From NCBI GenBank assembly GCA_916715765.1, contig CAKAPG010000003.1, positions 1 to 64,000 of the forward strand: a stretch of 64,000 nt of DNA. The letters run 5' to 3'. This document shows, piece after piece, positions 60,545-64,000 of this stretch. This DNA comes from an uncultured Atopobium sp. GTDB taxonomy: Bacteria > Actinomycetota > Coriobacteriia > Coriobacteriales > Atopobiaceae. The notes beneath the pieces are model-generated. The model worked only from the letters and a program-made list of their open reading frames with translations. It made no database searches and had not been told where the DNA came from. The position numbers were made by a program, and so were the translations under genes. The stretch's first letter is position 1. Each line of letters begins with the position of its first letter.

Positions 60545-61042
60545 ATGAGCTTGATTAAAGCAACACAATACGTTTCTGCTGTTGAGCATATCTCTATAGA
60601 GAATCTTGTTCAGCAGGGGATTAAGCTTGTGCTCTTAGATCGCGATAATACCTGTGTGCCTCGAGACACCAAGACGGTGCCGCCAGCGGTATCTGCTTGG
60701 TTTGAGAAGGCTCATGCGGCTGGATTAACGCTCTGTCTTATCTCAAATAACATTCACCTCAATGAGGTTCAGCGTAGCGCTCATGAGCTGGGAATTGAGG
60801 GAGAAGGCTTTGCTTGCAAACCGCTTCCTCGCGCGCTAACTGCTGCTATGAAGCGTTTCTCGGCAACTAAAGAGCAAACCGTGATGGTGGGAGACCAGAT
60901 TTTTACCGATGTTATTGCAGGTAATTTGGCTGGTGTTTCAACTATTTTAGTAAAGCCGCAGTCCAATGAGGATCTTTGGTACACCAATATCATTCGTCAC
61001 GTAGAGCGCCGCATTTTAAAAAATGTAACTTTTACGTCATAA
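60545..61042 (+). CDS. YqeG-family HAD-IIIA phosphatase
   Basis: A 165-residue haloacid dehalogenase phosphatase of the YqeG group. Motif I is KLVLLDRDNTCVP (Asp-x-Asp), motif II lies in LCLISNN, and motif IV is VMVGDQIFTDVIAGN. Members are proposed to dephosphorylate phosphatidylglycerolphosphate or sugar phosphates. ATG 60545 is favoured over TTG 60536. In many relatives this position before aroK holds aroE/aroC. Confidence 0.87.
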   Translation: MSLIKATQYVSAVEHISIENLVQQGIKLVLLDRDNTCVPRDTKTVPPAVSAWFEKAHAAGLTLCLISNNIHLNEVQRSAHELGIEGEGFACKPLPRALTAAMKRFSATKEQTVMVGDQIFTDVIAGNLAGVSTILVKPQSNEDLWYTNIIRHVERRILKNVTFTS

Positions 61043-61106
61043 CAAGACGGCTTTAGTTTACTTGCTCCAACTCGATGATAGAATCATCTTGAAAGGCTGG
61101 AGGAGT

Positions 61107-61655
61107 ATGGAGCTTCGCGATTCAAGATACGTTGTACATGAGGGCTGTGATCATATCTTTTTTGTAGGCTTTCTGGGCGCCGGAAAGTCCACACTTGCAC
61201 GTAATTTGGGCGAGCTGTTTCACCGTCGTTATGTTGACACCGATCGCCTAGCAGAGCGTATAGCAGGTAAATCACTGGCAGAAATCTACGAAGATGACGG
61301 TGAAGAGCTTTTTAGGCAGGCAGAAACTGAGGTTTTGCACACGCTTAAGTCTAAGAAGTCACTGCTCGTAAGCTGTGGCGGTGGAATTGTCGAGAAGGAC
61401 GTCAATCTTGCGCTTATGCGTGAGATGGGGGTCATTGTGTTTCTCGACGGCGATCTTTCTGATTCGCTTCGTCAAATTCAGCGCACGGATAGGCGTCCTG
61501 ATCTGGGAAGCTTTGAAAACGCTACTCAGCTCTATAGACGCCTGCGTCCACGTTATGAGGCCGCTGCTGATATTACTATTGATATTCGTGAGAAAACGTT
61601 TGAGCAGGTAGCCATTGATTCTGGCAAGCTGCTTTGGGAAAGAGGTCTTCTATGA
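61107..61655 (+). CDS. aroK: Shikimate kinase
   Basis: Phosphorylates shikimate in the chorismate pathway. It has Walker A GFLGAGKSTLARN, shikimate-binding Asp in VDTDRLAE, CGGGIV, lid Arg in RTDRRPDLG and Arg in RRLRPRYEAAAD, so it looks active. Its 182 residues include a short N-terminal extension (about 14). GGAGG lies only 3 nt before ATG 61107. It overlaps the next gene by 4 bp (ATGA), which couples the two. Confidence 0.93.
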   Translation: MELRDSRYVVHEGCDHIFFVGFLGAGKSTLARNLGELFHRRYVDTDRLAERIAGKSLAEIYEDDGEELFRQAETEVLHTLKSKKSLLVSCGGGIVEKDVNLALMREMGVIVFLDGDLSDSLRQIQRTDRRPDLGSFENATQLYRRLRPRYEAAADITIDIREKTFEQVAIDSGKLLWERGLL

Positions 61656-62788
61656 GTGACAATGTTCAGGCTGAGCTTGAAGAGGAATTGCCACCTGTTC
61701 AGATTAAACAGTGGGTTTCTATTCCTGGCGGCTCTATTGCACTTCGTTCTGGTGCCGGCGTTCTTTCAAACTTTGGTACTGAGCTCAGAACCGCAGTGGG
61801 AAGACCTCATCGCTGTGCTTTTCTTGTCAGCAATCAGGTAGACGAAGACCTTGCTGAGCTGCTGCGTAGAGACCTCACCACCATCGGTTTTCTCGTCACA
61901 CGTGTAGATGTAGAAGATGGCGAGGCAGCAACTACGGTGGCAGCTGAGGCACAGGTATTGTCTGCTTTGGCAGAAATGCACCTGACAGCTGATGATCTGG
62001 TAGTTGCCGTGGGCCACGAGGGCGTCATTTCTCTTGCTAACCACGTGGCAAACAAGTGGTGTGGGGGAGTTTCCCTTGCTACTGTTCCACTTGATTTAGC
62101 AGCAGTTATTGTCTCGTCTATTACTCCTCGCGCGCTTGATACTGACGCTGAACATCAGCGTCTTGTTACCACTAAGCCTTGTGCTCGTTTCTGCTTTGCA
62201 GATCTTGAGGTTATGGACCTTTGCGATGACAACGCTAAGGTTGCCCAGGTATGTATGGTTGCAACGGCTATGTCTGATAACGAGGCGGAATTTGGTCGCA
62301 TTTGGGATAGAGCAGATAACCTCTCCTCTGGAGTTGCCGATATAGTTGCAGAACAGCTGGCAGAGTCTACTAAGACCCGTGGCCGCCTTTCTGATTCTTC
62401 CGCTATTGCTATTCAGCAGTCTGTTCCTTACGGTTGGGTTTTTGTGGAGGCACTTCGCCCGCTCATTCCAGCTGATCAGCCTCTTTCTGCACTTTATGCA
62501 GACGCACTGCGTTTCTCGGCAAGAATCGCGGTAGCTAAAGAGGCGCTTTCTTTTGACGATATGCTTGCCCAAGACGAGATTCTTGAGCGCTTGAATATTG
62601 GCTTTGTTACCTGTGACATTACTTCTGAGCAGCTTATCGAAGCGCTCAAACAGGAATGTTTCCGTTCTACTAATCGTTTTATGTTGCCGATTCCAATGTC
62701 TATTGGAAGGGTAAGATTAGCATCGGTCGACGAGGAACTTCTCGCCGAGCATGCCCGCGCTTGGTGTGAGGCTCACGCTTCGCATTAA
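61652..62788 (+). CDS. AroB (3-dehydroquinate synthase) homologue lacking active-site motifs
   Basis: A 378-residue protein in the aroB position. It aligns with DHQ synthase by order and outline: AVGHEGVISLANHVANKW and GGVSLATVPLDLAAVIVSS sit where AroB has the Gly-rich NAD loop and VQVPTTLLAQVDSS. But the zinc ligands are gone: the AEVIKYG Glu is CMVATAM, and the NLGHTFGHAIE region is SVPYGWVFVEA, and LHGEAV is LYADAL. The nucleotide Gly-Gly-Gly is lost too. It is probably not a working synthase; perhaps a regulatory or structural remnant. AAAGAGG precedes the ATG. Confidence 0.8.
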   Translation: MSDNVQAELEEELPPVQIKQWVSIPGGSIALRSGAGVLSNFGTELRTAVGRPHRCAFLVSNQVDEDLAELLRRDLTTIGFLVTRVDVEDGEAATTVAAEAQVLSALAEMHLTADDLVVAVGHEGVISLANHVANKWCGGVSLATVPLDLAAVIVSSITPRALDTDAEHQRLVTTKPCARFCFADLEVMDLCDDNAKVAQVCMVATAMSDNEAEFGRIWDRADNLSSGVADIVAEQLAESTKTRGRLSDSSAIAIQQSVPYGWVFVEALRPLIPADQPLSALYADALRFSARIAVAKEALSFDDMLAQDEILERLNIGFVTCDITSEQLIEALKQECFRSTNRFMLPIPMSIGRVRLASVDEELLAEHARAWCEAHASH

Positions 62789-62880
62789 AGCGTCGCATCT
62801 TGCAGTAAGGAGCCTGTTTGCTGAGGCGACACCACAAGGTGCAACTCTTTGTTGTAAACATCTCGAGAAGGGATTTGAAA

Positions 62881-64000
62881 TGGCAGATCTACAGGCAGCA
62901 GCAAAGCGCGTTGCGCGCTTTCGCGAGGTAATGGCTCAGAGGGGTTACGACGCTGTTGTTCTACGTCACAACCCAGACCTTCGTTGGTTGACTGACGCTG
63001 AGCGTGTCTTTGACTTTGAGCAGGCACATACTGCATTTATTACGCAGGATGAGCTCTTCATGCACACTGACTCTCGTTACTACAACACATTCCTGGAGCG
63101 CCTTGGTGCTGATTCTCCATGGAAGTTTGACCAGGAAGTCACTACCCCTACTGAGTGGGTTGCCGCTCATATTGCTGAGGCTCGTGCTCGCGTAGTTGCT
63201 ATTGAGGACACCGTTGATCTTGCGTTCTTTGATGGCCTTGAGCAGGCATTACGTGATCGTTCTGTTGCTGCTTTGCTTCCACGCATGCATGGTGATATTG
63301 CTGAGCTGCGTATTGTTAAAGACCCAGCTGAGATTGAGCTTATGAAGCACGCTCAGTCAATTACTGACAAGGCGTTCCTCCACATCTGCGAGTACATCAA
63401 GCCTGGCCTCACTGAGCAGCAGATCCGTGCAGAGCTTGAGAACTACATGCTCTCCAACGGCGCAGATGCTCTGTCCTTTGATTCCATCATTGCTTCTGGT
63501 CCTAATGGTGCTAATCCTCACGCTCAGCCAGGTGAGCGCGTAGTTCAGACAGGCGACATGATTGTTATGGACTACGGTGCGGGCTACCTGGATTACCACT
63601 CAGACATGACCCGTACCGTTGTTGTTGGTGCACCTTCCGAGGAGCAGCAACACGTCTTTGACGTTGTTCGCAAAGCAAATGAGACGTGCGCTGCAGCTAT
63701 CCATGCAGGCGTAACTGGCTCTGACATTCACAACCTTGCAGTCAAGGTTATCTCTGAGGCTGGTTACGGCGAGTACTTTGGTCACGGTCTTGGCCACGGT
63801 GTTGGCGTTGAGATTCACGAGCGTCCATTCTTCAACCCACGCTGGAACAAGGTTATTGCAGCAGGTTCTGTTGTTACCGATGAGCCTGGCATTTACCTGC
63901 CTGGCAAGTTTGGTATCCGTCTTGAAGACTTTGGTGTTGTTACTGAGAACGGCTACGATGTCTTTACTCAGTCCACACACGATCTTGTGTCTGTTGGCTG
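62881..64000 (+). CDS. M24 metallopeptidase (Xaa-Pro aminopeptidase-like), partial
   Basis: Starts at ATG 62881 (GAAGGG upstream) and runs open past the window end after 373 codons. It has an N-terminal creatinase-like domain, then the pita-bread domain with metal ligands in VMDYGAGYLDYHSDMT (two Asp), HGLGHGVGVEIHE (His), TDEPGIYLPG (Glu) and IRLEDFG (Glu). Such proteins cleave Xaa-Pro bonds. Position after aroB is the conserved actinobacterial order, where efp follows. The 3' end is not seen. Confidence 0.92.

Overview
The window looks like a chromosomal segment of a Coriobacteriia (Atopobiaceae) bacterium, probably a Lancefieldella/Atopobium-type species. That is inference from gene content and order (alaS-ruvX-mltG-...-aroK-aroB-M24 peptidase, a sufCBDSU-rrf2 operon, many amino-acid ABC transporters, a monomeric [FeFe]-hydrogenase, a Coriobacteriia-style nuclease-like orphan protein) and from a base composition in the mid-40s % G+C by eye. 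No rRNA, tRNA, CRISPR array or intact transposase was found. About 58 protein genes can be supported, plus a likely nested copper-chaperone start and one leader-type small ORF. Starts were set mainly by ribosome binding sites.

Layout. 1-2.8 kb: an M18 aminopeptidase and a Ser-rich membrane protein (minus strand). 2.9-3.8 kb: class II aldolase. 4.0-5.7 kb: an AT-rich island holding one nuclease-like gene, bounded by two 124-bp inverted repeats. 5.8-11.4 kb: the SUF iron-sulfur assembly operon, with an IscR-like regulator as its last gene. 11.7-26.3 kb: hisS, an NhaC antiporter with a divergent LysR regulator, a pseudouridine synthase, an [FeFe]-hydrogenase, a HAD phosphatase, aspS, a heterodimeric ABC exporter, a fluoride channel and gpmA. 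26.5-35.7 kb: a Cys-rich small protein, glnA, a polar amino-acid ABC system whose permease carries an extra extracellular domain, an orphan response regulator, HtrA and RmuC. 35.8-38.8 kb: the copper operon csoR-copA, with CsoR-type operators and an internal copZ-like start. 38.8-43.6 kb: adenosine deaminase, an ADP-ribosylglycohydrolase with a coupled leader ORF, a zinc phospholipase C family protein, a metallophosphoesterase and a deoxyinosine glycosylase. 43.8-46.8 kb: a second amino-acid ABC system. 47-48.5 kb: a KdgT-type permease and a repeat-rich gap. 48.5-56.1 kb: an SGNH esterase, dgt, rarA and a small sigma/anti-sigma operon. 56.1-64 kb: alaS-ruvX-mltG-yqeG-aroK-aroB-like-M24 peptidase, the last gene running off the end.

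Points most worth a second look: (1) the word TTCTCGCC (extended form YTTCTCGCCA) occurs about 33 times on the two strands by hand count, against roughly 2 expected from composition, and sometimes forms inverted pairs in hairpins, like DNA-uptake sequences elsewhere; (2) the inverted-repeat-bounded nuclease-like gene, which looks leaderless; (3) an AroB homologue next to an intact shikimate kinase that has lost its metal-binding motifs; (4) an internal Shine-Dalgarno and ATG in copA that would release a 68-aa CopZ; (5) a repeat family whose hairpin starts TGAACTG and ends CAGTTCA, like paired IS3-type ends.
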